From: Oscillatoriales cyanobacterium
GTDB taxonomy: Bacteria; Cyanobacteriota; Cyanobacteriia; Cyanobacteriales; Laspinemataceae
Length of the DNA stretch: 64,000 nucleotides
NCBI GenBank assembly: GCA_011390955.1
Contig: JAABRM010000030.1
Coordinates: forward strand, 18,214 to 82,213
Reading direction: 5' to 3'
The notes beneath the pieces were generated by a model. The model was given only the letters and a program-made list of their open reading frames with translations, did not search any database and had not been told where the DNA came from. Position 1 is the stretch's first letter, and each line of letters opens with the position of its first letter. The position numbers were made by a program, and so were the translations under genes. Positions 44,193 to 51,339 of this stretch are shown here, piece after piece.

Positions 44193-44657
44193 TCAGAAAT
44201 CATCTTGCTCGTCGGATAAAATATATTCCTCCTCAAAAACCTCAAACCAAGAAATGGAAGTCAAGAAACATTTAACTTTCCTCATTTCCGTTTCCGCCTC
44301 TTGCACGGCAGCTTGAAAACATTTATCCCAAATAGACTCAATAAAATCTCGATTTAAACTCGGCACTTCTTCTTGAATATCGTCTATTTCACGACGAGCC
44401 GATAGAATACTAATAGCCCAACTAGAACAGCGTTTTTGAGGTTGACATTTCCACTTAATCACATGAACCATTAAGCGAATTAACTGACTTTTCAGTGCTC
44501 GTCTGTCATTCCTTCCCATTGCTTCAATTAGAGATTCTAAACCTTCTGTAGCTTCCATAGATTTTCCTTCTTTGAGAAGAGTCTGGACTGTTACAGCCGT
44601 TTGATAATGGGAACACACTGCTAACCAGTCCCAATCTTGTTTAGTCAGCATTGCCAT
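44193..44657 (-). CDS. DUF29 family protein
   Basis: 154-residue protein of a family very common in cyanobacteria. Recognisable parts are LTKQDWDWLAVCSHYQTAV, GLESLIEAMGRNDRRALKSQLIRLMVHVIKWKCQP and SARREIDDIQEEVPSL. It is helical, soluble and of usual family length. No known function; members are often found near mobile or accessory DNA. Monocistronic. Confidence 0.8.
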   Translation of the reverse strand: MAMLTKQDWDWLAVCSHYQTAVTVQTLLKEGKSMEATEGLESLIEAMGRNDRRALKSQLIRLMVHVIKWKCQPQKRCSSWAISILSARREIDDIQEEVPSLNRDFIESIWDKCFQAAVQEAETEMRKVKCFLTSISWFEVFEEEYILSDEQDDF

Positions 44658-44701
44658 TTCCTTGAGATTACCGATATTGTTGATATTTGAGAGGTGAAAC
44701 T

Positions 44702-44748
44702 TGTGGAACAGGCATATTGCCCGTCACAGGCAATATGCCTGTTCCACA
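44702..44748. repeat. 47-bp palindrome with 20-bp perfect arms
   Basis: Arms 44702-44721 and 44729-44748 are perfectly complementary, with a 7-nt loop. It lies upstream of the DUF29 gene in a 483-bp gap that has no convincing gene. A CGATCTGGTTGCCC doublet follows near 44834-44862. Confidence 0.85.
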
Positions 44749-45140
44749 TTTACATCTTATTTAAAAATGCACACATATATTGATTATAACTAATATAGGG
44801 CGTAGGGGCTTTTCCTCAAGGCGGTGGTTGCCCCGATCTGGTTGCCCCGATCTGGTTGCCCCCATTGCTGCGGTTGCCATCGATCGGAGGAAGGCACGGA
44901 GGCACTACCCCGACAAATCTGTCTGTGTGGCTGAAGTATAATAACATGGCATTGCATCATATCATATAAAAATCCTGTTTCTAGAAAAAATTTTGTTTGA
45001 CTAGGTAAAAGTTATTAAGTTTTAATCAGTGCGATCGCTTTCTAATAAATTGACAAAAATTGCTAAGTTTGCTAAACTATAACTATACCTCTTCGTATTA
45101 CCGTGGCTGCTGATTACGGTTCCTGAAAGAGGTTATTATT

Positions 45141-45431
45141 GTGAATCAACCTAGAAATCGCGCTTGGCGACTTTTTCAGCGGATTAAATACATTAAAAAA
45201 AGAAAATTTCGCAGATCGCATCGCTCCCATCAGCGATTAATTAGAGGAAAGTTATCAAAAACTAAAGGAGTTCCTCGTTATGGGATTAATTCTTGCTGGC
45301 GACCGAGTAAAAACTGGAAATTAATCTATTTGCGTAAGCATAAACTGGCAAGAGCATCTCAATTAAAAATGGAATATCCCCGCAAGCCTTTGTGGTTACT
45401 TGACGAGGATCTGTTTCTCACAGAAGATTAA
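45141..45431 (+). CDS. Small basic hypothetical protein
   Basis: 96 residues, start GTG at 45141 preceded by GAAAGAGG about nine bases upstream. It is strongly basic in the first 60 residues (RAWRLFQRIKYIKKRKFRRS) and acidic at the end (LDEDLFLTED). This suggests nucleic-acid binding, but I recognise no family. Similar short NRAWR-type basic proteins are familiar from cyanobacterial genomes, without assigned function. Confidence 0.5.
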   Translation: MNQPRNRAWRLFQRIKYIKKRKFRRSHRSHQRLIRGKLSKTKGVPRYGINSCWRPSKNWKLIYLRKHKLARASQLKMEYPRKPLWLLDEDLFLTED

Positions 45432-45525
45432 AGTTTATTAGTAGGGTGGGCAATATTGCCCACCTTCTCCCATCATATTGAGTTGCTGAATCGGTCTATT
45501 TTAAACCATATATTTTTGAGACAAA

Positions 45526-45867
45526 ATGAGCGATCGCAAAACCGAGCAAAAATTCTTATTTGTCTGTAGTCGCAATCAGTGGCGAAGTCCGACAGCAGAA
45601 AAAGTGTGGGGGAAAACTGAGGGGTTGCAAGTTCGTTCAGGGGGAACCAGTCCCAAAGCCCGAAAAACCATTTCAGCGGCGGATATCACTTGGGCTGATA
45701 TTATTTTTGTGATGGAACAAAAGCATAAGCATCAATTAAAAGCCAAGTTTACCAGACTCCTCGATTATAAGCCGATTCATGTATTAGAAATTCCTGATGA
45801 GTATCAGTATATGGACGAGGAATTGGTGGAGTTACTTAAAGAATCGGTGACTCCATTTTTGAAGTGA
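45526..45867 (+). CDS. Low-molecular-weight protein tyrosine phosphatase-like protein
   Basis: 113 residues. The N-terminal loop LFVCSRNQWRSPTAE contains the CX5R phosphatase signature with catalytic Cys. The general acid Asp usually near the end may be the one in LEIPDEYQYMD. It is shorter than classical LMW-PTPs (about 150), as in the small single-domain subfamily found in bacteria. Start ATG at 45526, no operon partner. Substrate unknown. Confidence 0.8.
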   Translation: MSDRKTEQKFLFVCSRNQWRSPTAEKVWGKTEGLQVRSGGTSPKARKTISAADITWADIIFVMEQKHKHQLKAKFTRLLDYKPIHVLEIPDEYQYMDEELVELLKESVTPFLK

Positions 45868-45955
45868 ATAATCGCATAGTATATTCTCAAAAGGCGGATC
45901 AAACGCTAGTAAAATGCAATAGTTTGGCAATCCATCCGCGACCAGTTCATTGGTA

Positions 45956-46085
45956 AAGAAACCGGGTTTCTACGAGAAATGCCTGACTCCCCACCAGACC
46001 CTACATAGAAACCCGGTTTCTGAGTTACGGCGGCGAATTATACTATGGTTTTTTTTCGGAAATATTGCCGGGAACGCACCCTATT
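45956..46085. repeat. Composite dispersed repeat (AGAAACCGGGTTTCT element plus degenerate MITE)
   Basis: Arms at 45956-45971 and 46007-46021 frame an element that reappears at 55182-55247. It is followed by a degenerate copy of the GTTACGGCGGCGAATTAT element, intact twice at 55271-55442. The two elements sit side by side at both loci, so they may have moved as one unit. Confidence 0.75.
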
Positions 46086-46220
46086 ATTCTGCCAAAAAGA
46101 GGGATACAAGTAGCGTTAAGCGTAGCTATTCCGTAGCGATCGCCCCTTAGAAAAATCCATCGAGATGCATCGTTAATTCATCGATTATTCACAGCGATCG
46201 CCAATTTTTCCTGACGCCAT

Positions 46221-46691
46221 TTAGCTTTGTTTAACCGCTGCTATTTCCTCAAAATCTACCCGCACGATCGCGCTTTCAAATTCTACCCCCAAAACCGTAC
46301 ACACTTCCAGAATTTCACCAAAGCTGGCACATTGATAATCTGTGTCTTCATACTGCATAACTTGCTGTTCAGAAATCCCTAAAATATCCGCTAATTCTTG
46401 CTGAGTGATTTGGGCGGCGATTCTGGCTTTAATTAAAGCATCAGGCAGCTTATTCATGCTTTCAATTTTAATTGAAATCGGCTGGTTTTGGGGACAATTA
46501 ATCAACCTTTCATATTCCGCAATTTCTGCTTGTAATTCCTCAACTTGACTTTGATAGGAATCTCGGTAAAGTTGCGATCGCACTGGCTCCGCTTTTAAAC
46601 TTTCATTACTTGCCAATTCCCCTACAGACTTTTCAAATCGTCTCAAGCAATCTAAAGTGTTCTGATATTCTTGCTCATTTTTAATCATCAT
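46221..46691 (-). CDS. XRE-family helix-turn-helix protein, copy A
   Basis: 156 residues. The N-terminal half is a coiled helix (YQNTLDCLRRFEKSVGELA; QVEELQAEIAEYERLI). The C-terminal half is an XRE helix-turn-helix (ALIKARIAAQITQQELADIL; GISEQQVMQYEDTDY). This layout is known from HigA-like or DUF6932-linked antitoxins. It starts four bases after the stop of the truncated gene upstream. The twin at 53656 differs by one residue (LEVCTVLG here, LELCTVLG there). Probably an autoregulator, perhaps now without its toxin. Confidence 0.75.
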   Translation of the reverse strand: MMIKNEQEYQNTLDCLRRFEKSVGELASNESLKAEPVRSQLYRDSYQSQVEELQAEIAEYERLINCPQNQPISIKIESMNKLPDALIKARIAAQITQQELADILGISEQQVMQYEDTDYQCASFGEILEVCTVLGVEFESAIVRVDFEEIAAVKQS

Positions 46692-46694
46692 GGG

Positions 46695-46850
46695 TTATAC
46701 CTCAGTTTTTAACTGGGTCATGGCCAATTCTAAACCATCGATCGCCCGCTGCCTAGTCAAATTTGTCGCAAATCGGTCTTTAAACTCCTCCCATTCGCAA
46801 AAATGAACCCCTGGTGGTAAATTACCATTTTCATCAAATTCTGGAATCAC
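46695..46850 (-). pseudogene. Truncated DUF6932-like protein, copy A
   Basis: 51 residues from a GTG at 46850: IPEFDENGNLPPGVHFCEWEEF then ends LELAMTQLKTEV. This is the typical N terminus of a roughly 150-160-residue family I recall as DUF6932, usually encoded before an XRE partner. Here the rest is missing and the XRE gene follows at once. The longer open frame to 46934 adds hydrophobic residues with no family match. The same truncation is in copy B, so it predates the duplication. Confidence 0.5.
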
Positions 46851-46899
46851 TTTCTCACACCCACACATCCAAATATAAAATATCAAATATAAATATATT

Positions 46900-47235
46900 T
46901 TACATCCCTGGAGAAACTGCCGCGATCGCTCCACTTTGATAATTCAGACCAGTAATAATATTTTCTGCGGGGATACCTGCGGCAATTAGTGCAGAACTTA
47001 AACCTTGTTCAAAGTTATCCTCTTCAATGATAACGCGATCGCCCACCAAACGAGCATGAAACAGAATTGTATCAATCCACCGTTGCTTATCCCAGCCTGT
47101 AGCGATCGCCAAAAAGTGACCGGAATCAAGATCGCAAACCGGATAAAGCTGAATTGCTTGTAAACGAGGTTGATTTCGGGTTGCTTCTTGCAGTGTTTTT
47201 TTTAGGATATCTCGATAATTTAGCGAACATTCCAT
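46900..47235 (-). CDS. xisI: XisI-like protein with altered C terminus
   Basis: 111 residues. [17 protein letters not shown], the [25 protein letters not shown] core and [20 protein letters not shown] fit the XisI family (fdxN-element excision controlling factors, widespread in cyanobacteria). The usual end, of the type FHPPEVR...FAIA, is absent. The last residues (AIAAVSPGM) are encoded inside the 796-bp duplicated block, past its HIP1 boundary. It overlaps xisH by 16 nt. The altered tail probably came from the recombination that inserted the block. Activity uncertain. Confidence 0.75.
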   Translation of the reverse strand: MECSLNYRDILKKTLQEATRNQPRLQAIQLYPVCDLDSGHFLAIATGWDKQRWIDTILFHARLVGDRVIIEEDNFEQGLSSALIAAGIPAENIITGLNYQSGAIAAVSPGM

Positions 47236-47639
47236 TGAACAATAACCTCCTGTTCTGGTTCATAAACTAATAAGTTAATTTGATTGCGCTGGACGGCTAA
47301 CTGAAAAATTGGTTTTTGGAAGTGTCGAATATAGATGGCTTGACTGATAGCCAGAAACAACTGCCGTTCGGGTTCTTGCTTCTCCAAAGCCCATTGATAA
47401 AGCTGAAGCTGTCCGAGGGTTTTTTCCAGTTCATTAATAACTGAGGGGGAATCAAAGTCTTTGACTTCTACCGCAATTTTCCGTCCTTCTTTTTCGGCGG
47501 CGAAAAACTTTTCGGCTCCTAAATCAGCTTTCAAGAGCGTTTGTTCTAATACTAAGATTAACGGGTCATCCGTAATCGTCCACCCGTCTTTTTCAAGAGT
47601 GTGGCACAAGGATAAATGTAAATCATCACGTCTAGACAT
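47220..47639 (-). CDS. xisH: XisH-like protein
   Basis: 139 residues of the XisH family, with an endonuclease-like fold. Seen: [43 protein letters not shown] with an E-x-K pair reminiscent of a PD-(D/E)XK core, and [17 protein letters not shown]. XisH and XisI are always paired and were first described as needed for fdxN-element excision, but most copies lie far from any such element. None is visible here. Start ATG at 47639. Confidence 0.88.
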   Translation of the reverse strand: MSRRDDLHLSLCHTLEKDGWTITDDPLILVLEQTLLKADLGAEKFFAAEKEGRKIAVEVKDFDSPSVINELEKTLGQLQLYQWALEKQEPERQLFLAISQAIYIRHFQKPIFQLAVQRNQINLLVYEPEQEVIVQWNVR

Positions 47640-47931
47640 TTGTTATCACATCTTGATAGTTTGCTGTTTCCCACGAAAAAAAAAGTATCTCTTGCAATAA
47701 TAGCACTATCCAGTTCCTTCAGATTCAAATGGATACAGGGGAGGGAAGAAGAGAGACGCTTTTGGGAGAGAATATCAAACAAAGCGATTTTGAGACAAGT
47801 AGCGATCGCTCTAGTATCCGCGAAAAAGAAATTTTGACTTTCGCGTTAAAGTTATTACTATTTTAATAAAATCTTGTGTTATCCTAGTTCACATATAAAT
47901 ATAAATTTTGATGCAGGAATTTTCTAACCTT

Positions 47932-48159
47932 ATGCAAACCAAACCGATCGTAATTCGCGTTAATGCTGAGGTTGCCCGGATATTTGAGGCAGCTTCAGAA
48001 GAACACCGGCGTAAATTTGAGGCATTACTTAGCATGAAAATTAGTGATGCAACTCGACCCAAAAGACCCCTGGAGGAAGTGATGAGTGAGATTAGTCGAA
48101 ATGCTAAAGCGCGAGGTTTGACCCCAGAAATTTTGGATTCAATTCTATTTGAGGAGTGA
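47932..48159 (+). CDS. Antitoxin-like small protein upstream of a broken PIN toxin
   Basis: 75 residues from the ATG at 47932 (TKPIVIRVNAEVARIFEAAS; RRKFEALLSMKI). An earlier ATG at 47911 lacks a ribosome site, whereas AGGAA lies upstream of 47932. Such proteins commonly precede PIN-domain genes. The toxin frame starts by overlapping its stop, but that toxin carries two stop codons. The antitoxin frame looks intact. Confidence 0.6.
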   Translation: MQTKPIVIRVNAEVARIFEAASEEHRRKFEALLSMKISDATRPKRPLEEVMSEISRNAKARGLTPEILDSILFEE

Positions 48160-48571
48160 AATCCGCTACGTTTTTGATACCAATGTAATTGTGAGTGCGC
48201 TTTTATTTGAGCATAGCAAACCCGATCGAGTGCTTCGATATGCTTTAGCCAATGGTGAAGTCCTGCTATCACTGGAACTACTCTAAGAGTTAAATGAAAT
48301 ATGAGGACGCGAAAAATTTAATCGCTATGTCACCAGTGAAGAAAGAGAAGAATTTTTAGCCACTTTAGTGGAAAGATCCGTTCTAGTGGAGATAGTTGAA
48401 CAGGTGCAAGAGTGCCGCGATCGCAAAGATGACAAGGTTTTGGAGTTGGCACTAAATGGATCGGCGGACTATATAATTACTGGTGACAAAGATTTGCTGG
48501 TATTGCACCCATTTCGGGGTGTATTGGTAATCACAGCAGACGACTTTTTAAAGGCGATTAAACCTGAGTAG
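48149..48571 (+). pseudogene. PIN-domain toxin gene broken by two in-frame stops
   Basis: The frame opening near TTG 48149 encodes IRYVFDTNVIVSALLFEHSKP, then LLSLELL, stop, ELNEI, stop, GREKFNRYVTSEEREEF, and continues to NGSADYIITGDKDLLVLHP and the TAG at 48569-48571. The whole PIN fold, including the D of VFDTN and the D of TGDKDLL, stays in one frame. Only TAA (48284-48286) and TGA (48302-48304) interrupt it. Each is one base from a sense codon expected in relatives (GAA and TTA). The toxin was inactivated by point mutation. Confidence 0.85.
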
Positions 48572-48636
48572 TTTCGGCTGTTAAACGGACGAAATCAACG
48601 AAAATAGCGAGATATTTGTGTTTTTTGTCAGGGGTT

Positions 48637-48698
48637 TCAAGTCCGAGAGACATTCCCTCACAGCCTGAGAATAAATCGATCGCGATCGGTCTTTGCAT
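48637..48698 (-). pseudogene. 5' remnant of the C5-methyltransferase gene
   Basis: On the minus strand it encodes MQRPIAIDLFSGCEGMSLGL, matching the first residues of the methyltransferase starting at 41184 (MPRPIAIDLFSGCGGMSLGL) except P2Q and G14E. The upstream DNA to about 48745 also matches the leader of that gene. Similarity then stops. Confidence 0.85.
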
Positions 48699-48788
48699 TT
48701 GTCACCCCTTAATTTAATCAAGACTTTTTATTTTAGAGTAAAATGTTGCGCTTTTGATCCAGATCACTGTAAATGTCTGATAATACAC

Positions 48789-48821
48789 AGAAACCTGGTT
48801 TCTTCAAGAAACCAGGTTTCT
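48789..48821. repeat. 33-bp palindromic repeat, intergenic copy
   Basis: 16-bp perfect arms (48789-48804 and 48806-48821) with a one-base spacer. Same architecture as 5634-5666, with compensating changes (CCTGG / CCAGG) that keep the stem paired. Confidence 0.85.
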
Positions 48822-48886
48822 ATCGTGGGTGGCTACTTAATTTTTTGAAAGTGCAATCAATCAGTCACTTTACTTATATTCACTTT

Positions 48887-49951
48887 TCATTTGTCTAGCT
48901 TTTGCGATAGGTTACGATTAAAAAATAACTTGGTAATAATTGGCAAGTGATCTGAACCTATTTTAGATAAAACCTGTGTAGCGTGTGTTCTCAACTCATC
49001 AGAGTGCATGATGTAATCAATTCTAACTATTGGCTGGGTTAAATTAATTGTGCCACTTGGATTTTTATGAGCAGGCCAGGTAAAACCAAATCCCCATCCT
49101 GATTCTTGGAAAGAGTCTATGACAACTTTGGTTAAATAACTGTAATCTTGAGCTTGGTCAGTCATATTAAAATCTCCAGCAGCAATAATGGGAAGATTTT
49201 CCTCCTGTAGTAACTTAACTAAACTCTGAATTTCTCTAGAGCGAATAGAATAGTCATAAATAGGTAGAGTAAGGGAAAATAAAATTTTCTGAGGACGAAA
49301 CCAAGGATATGTTGTATGAATATTATAAATAGCTATTTTTCGGTCTCCAACTTTAATGATAGCTCGTTGTTGAAATACAAGTCCTTCCTCTGCTAGTTTA
49401 AAATCTTTAGAGGAGAGAATAGGATATCTGCTTAATATCCCCATTCCTACCAGTTTTTCACTAACCAGTGGCCTATGAACCTGGTAAGGATAAGTTTTCC
49501 TTAAACTAGGCCAGCCATTTTGAATATGTTGATTAGTAACTTCTTGCAAAAATACAATATCTGGTTTTTGATCTAAAATGAAATTGTTTAAAAATTCAGA
49601 TTCAACGAGATGCTGCCCAACATTCATCGACAATACGGTAATACTAGAATCAAAATTGGCTATATCCAAAAATTTAGGAGACCAATATTTGATATGCGCC
49701 CAACCCAAAATAATCAGGACAGCACAGCATGAAATTATAAAATTAATCTTGCTTTTTAGAAAAAAAGAGACTATCGGAAAAGTAAAAACGGGCAAAAAAA
49801 TCCAGGGAATGAAGCTGCCAATAAACCCTACTATCGCTAACCTATCCCAAAGTAAAAGCCTGAGAATAAAATAAATTGCCAGAAAAGCAGCATAAGCATA
49901 AAATGTAAATACAGCTAATATCTGAAACATCGTATTGAGGTGAGTTTTCAT
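48887..49951 (-). CDS. Membrane-anchored endonuclease/exonuclease/phosphatase (EEP) domain protein
   Basis: About 354 residues. Three N-terminal hydrophobic segments (LAVFTFYAYAAFLAIYFILRL; FIPWIFLPVFTFPIVSFFL; INFIISCCAVLIILGW) precede an EEP domain. Its catalytic residues are in SMNVG (Asn), FLQEVTNQH (Glu), GDFNMTD (Asp, Asn) and SDHLPI (Asp, His). The EEP fold includes DNases, phospholipases and inositol phosphatases. The frame reaches 49984, but the ATG at 49951 overlaps the TAA of the TPR gene as TAATG, so coupled translation fixes the start. Third gene of an overlapping operon with a STAND NTPase; likely the effector (inference). Confidence 0.82.
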   Translation of the reverse strand: MKTHLNTMFQILAVFTFYAYAAFLAIYFILRLLLWDRLAIVGFIGSFIPWIFLPVFTFPIVSFFLKSKINFIISCCAVLIILGWAHIKYWSPKFLDIANFDSSITVLSMNVGQHLVESEFLNNFILDQKPDIVFLQEVTNQHIQNGWPSLRKTYPYQVHRPLVSEKLVGMGILSRYPILSSKDFKLAEEGLVFQQRAIIKVGDRKIAIYNIHTTYPWFRPQKILFSLTLPIYDYSIRSREIQSLVKLLQEENLPIIAAGDFNMTDQAQDYSYLTKVVIDSFQESGWGFGFTWPAHKNPSGTINLTQPIVRIDYIMHSDELRTHATQVLSKIGSDHLPIITKLFFNRNLSQKLDK

Positions 49952-51339
49952 TATTGTTGATTCTTGTGAATTGGACAAGGACACTTATAAATAACGTTTT
50001 TATAACGTAATTTTAACCATATTAAAAACCTTATTCTGTAAAAAATGCCAAAAATAAATTTTCTAACATAGCGGTATAAAAGTAAAATGCCACCTGATTT
50101 TTTGAACTCATCTGAAGTCAGGGCTTTCCAAACCAAAGGCAATGCTAAATGAATTTTCAAATTTCTTACATATAGCCAAAATAGCTGTAGCATTGCCAAC
50201 AAGTGTCCTCGGTAGTAACCTGTTTTTAATGAATTATTTAGAGATTGTTTTATTTGATCTTCTTGTTTTTCTAAAGTTGATTTATTTTCTTTAGCTTTTA
50301 CAGTTGAGTCGTATTCGATCAGATTAGCTAAAGCTAGATTAACTTGTGCTAAACCAGATTTACTGCCTTGAAATTCGGTAAAAATTTTTATACTATCAGA
50401 ATAATGATATTTAGCACTATCTGTAATTTGACAAATTTCTAAGATTTGTCCCAATCTCAGGTGATAGAAAGCAGTGGCTAATTTTTCTTGTGCTAAATTA
50501 TTCTCTTTTTGATACTCTTCTAATATCGTTTGAGCTTTAATATAATATTCAGCAGCTTTTACCATTTCATACTCTTCAAAATAGGTTCTGCCAATATAAT
50601 GTAAGCAGTCCGAGAGTTTCCGACTATTTTTTTGGATTTTATTTTGAGATTGATTGAGAATTGATTCTAGCCTAATTTCCGCTTCAAGTAAAATTTTTCT
50701 ACATTCACGGAAATTAAATTGAAAAAAATAATAGTGACCTAGAAGAATCCAGACATAAGCCAAGTAATCATCATCAATTTTTAAAGCAAAATTGGATTGA
50801 GAAATAATATTTTCACATTCTTCAAGGCAGTTTTTCATTTTGCTGTAATCACTTACATCTTCATAATATTGAGCAAGATTCAGGTAGGCCTCAATCTTTT
50901 CTTCACTATTCCTAGACACAAAAATTGCTTGCTCTAAGCATTTTTTTGCTTCTTCATCACGGTTATTTCTTACTTTGATACAATAAAATTTAGCAATATA
51001 CAAATTTGTCAAAGAAATTTTCTCTTTCTCCAAGAAGGGTAACTTATCAACATTTTGTAATACCTTTTCAATTGCTTTCAGCCATTCATCGGAAAAATTA
51101 GTGTTGACAGCCTTATTCGCAAATTTAATAACAACACGACAACTATTTAATGTTTGTTGTAAATCATCTTCATTATCTTTTAATGCCACTAATACATCAT
51201 TAAGATCGGAATCTAATTTGTCAGATTCCAGCCATTTGATAAGAGTTCTTGCCGCATATCCTGACTTTTTTAGATATTTGTTTTTTTCCTGCTGTTTACG
51301 CTTAATATATGATACGTTTATTTCAAGTTGATGAGTCAT
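49951..51339 (-). CDS. TPR-like helical repeat protein
   Basis: 462 residues of almost pure helical repeats. TPR-like units are visible as DEEAKKCLEQAIFVSRNSEE, KIEAYLNLAQYYEDVSDYSK, DYLAYVWILLGHYYFFQFNF and LSDCLHYIGRTYFEEYEMVK. The C terminus has a basic, hydrophobic segment (FIFGIFYRIRFLIWLKLRYK) and a CPCPIH motif. It overlaps the NTPase stop by 17 nt and the EEP gene start by one base, so the three are one translational unit. TPR partners of STAND proteins often act as sensors or adaptors; that role is inferred. Confidence 0.72.
   Translation of the reverse strand: MTHQLEINVSYIKRKQQEKNKYLKKSGYAARTLIKWLESDKLDSDLNDVLVALKDNEDDLQQTLNSCRVVIKFANKAVNTNFSDEWLKAIEKVLQNVDKLPFLEKEKISLTNLYIAKFYCIKVRNNRDEEAKKCLEQAIFVSRNSEEKIEAYLNLAQYYEDVSDYSKMKNCLEECENIISQSNFALKIDDDYLAYVWILLGHYYFFQFNFRECRKILLEAEIRLESILNQSQNKIQKNSRKLSDCLHYIGRTYFEEYEMVKAAEYYIKAQTILEEYQKENNLAQEKLATAFYHLRLGQILEICQITDSAKYHYSDSIKIFTEFQGSKSGLAQVNLALANLIEYDSTVKAKENKSTLEKQEDQIKQSLNNSLKTGYYRGHLLAMLQLFWLYVRNLKIHLALPLVWKALTSDEFKKSGGILLLYRYVRKFIFGIFYRIRFLIWLKLRYKNVIYKCPCPIHKNQQ

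Larger units (their letters stand above)
46136..46931. repeat. 796-bp duplicated block, copy A, bounded by HIP1 octamers
   Basis: Near-identical to 53571-54366 (about six differences by eye, mostly near the left end). Both ends of both copies fall at GCGATCGC (46136-46143 and 46922-46929). It carries an XRE gene and a truncated gene. Confidence 0.92.

Noticed and set aside
46900..47639. xisH/xisI as evidence of an excisable fdxN-type element here
   Set aside because: No recombinase (xisF/xisA type), nif gene or attachment repeats are visible; XisH/XisI pairs are widespread without such elements.
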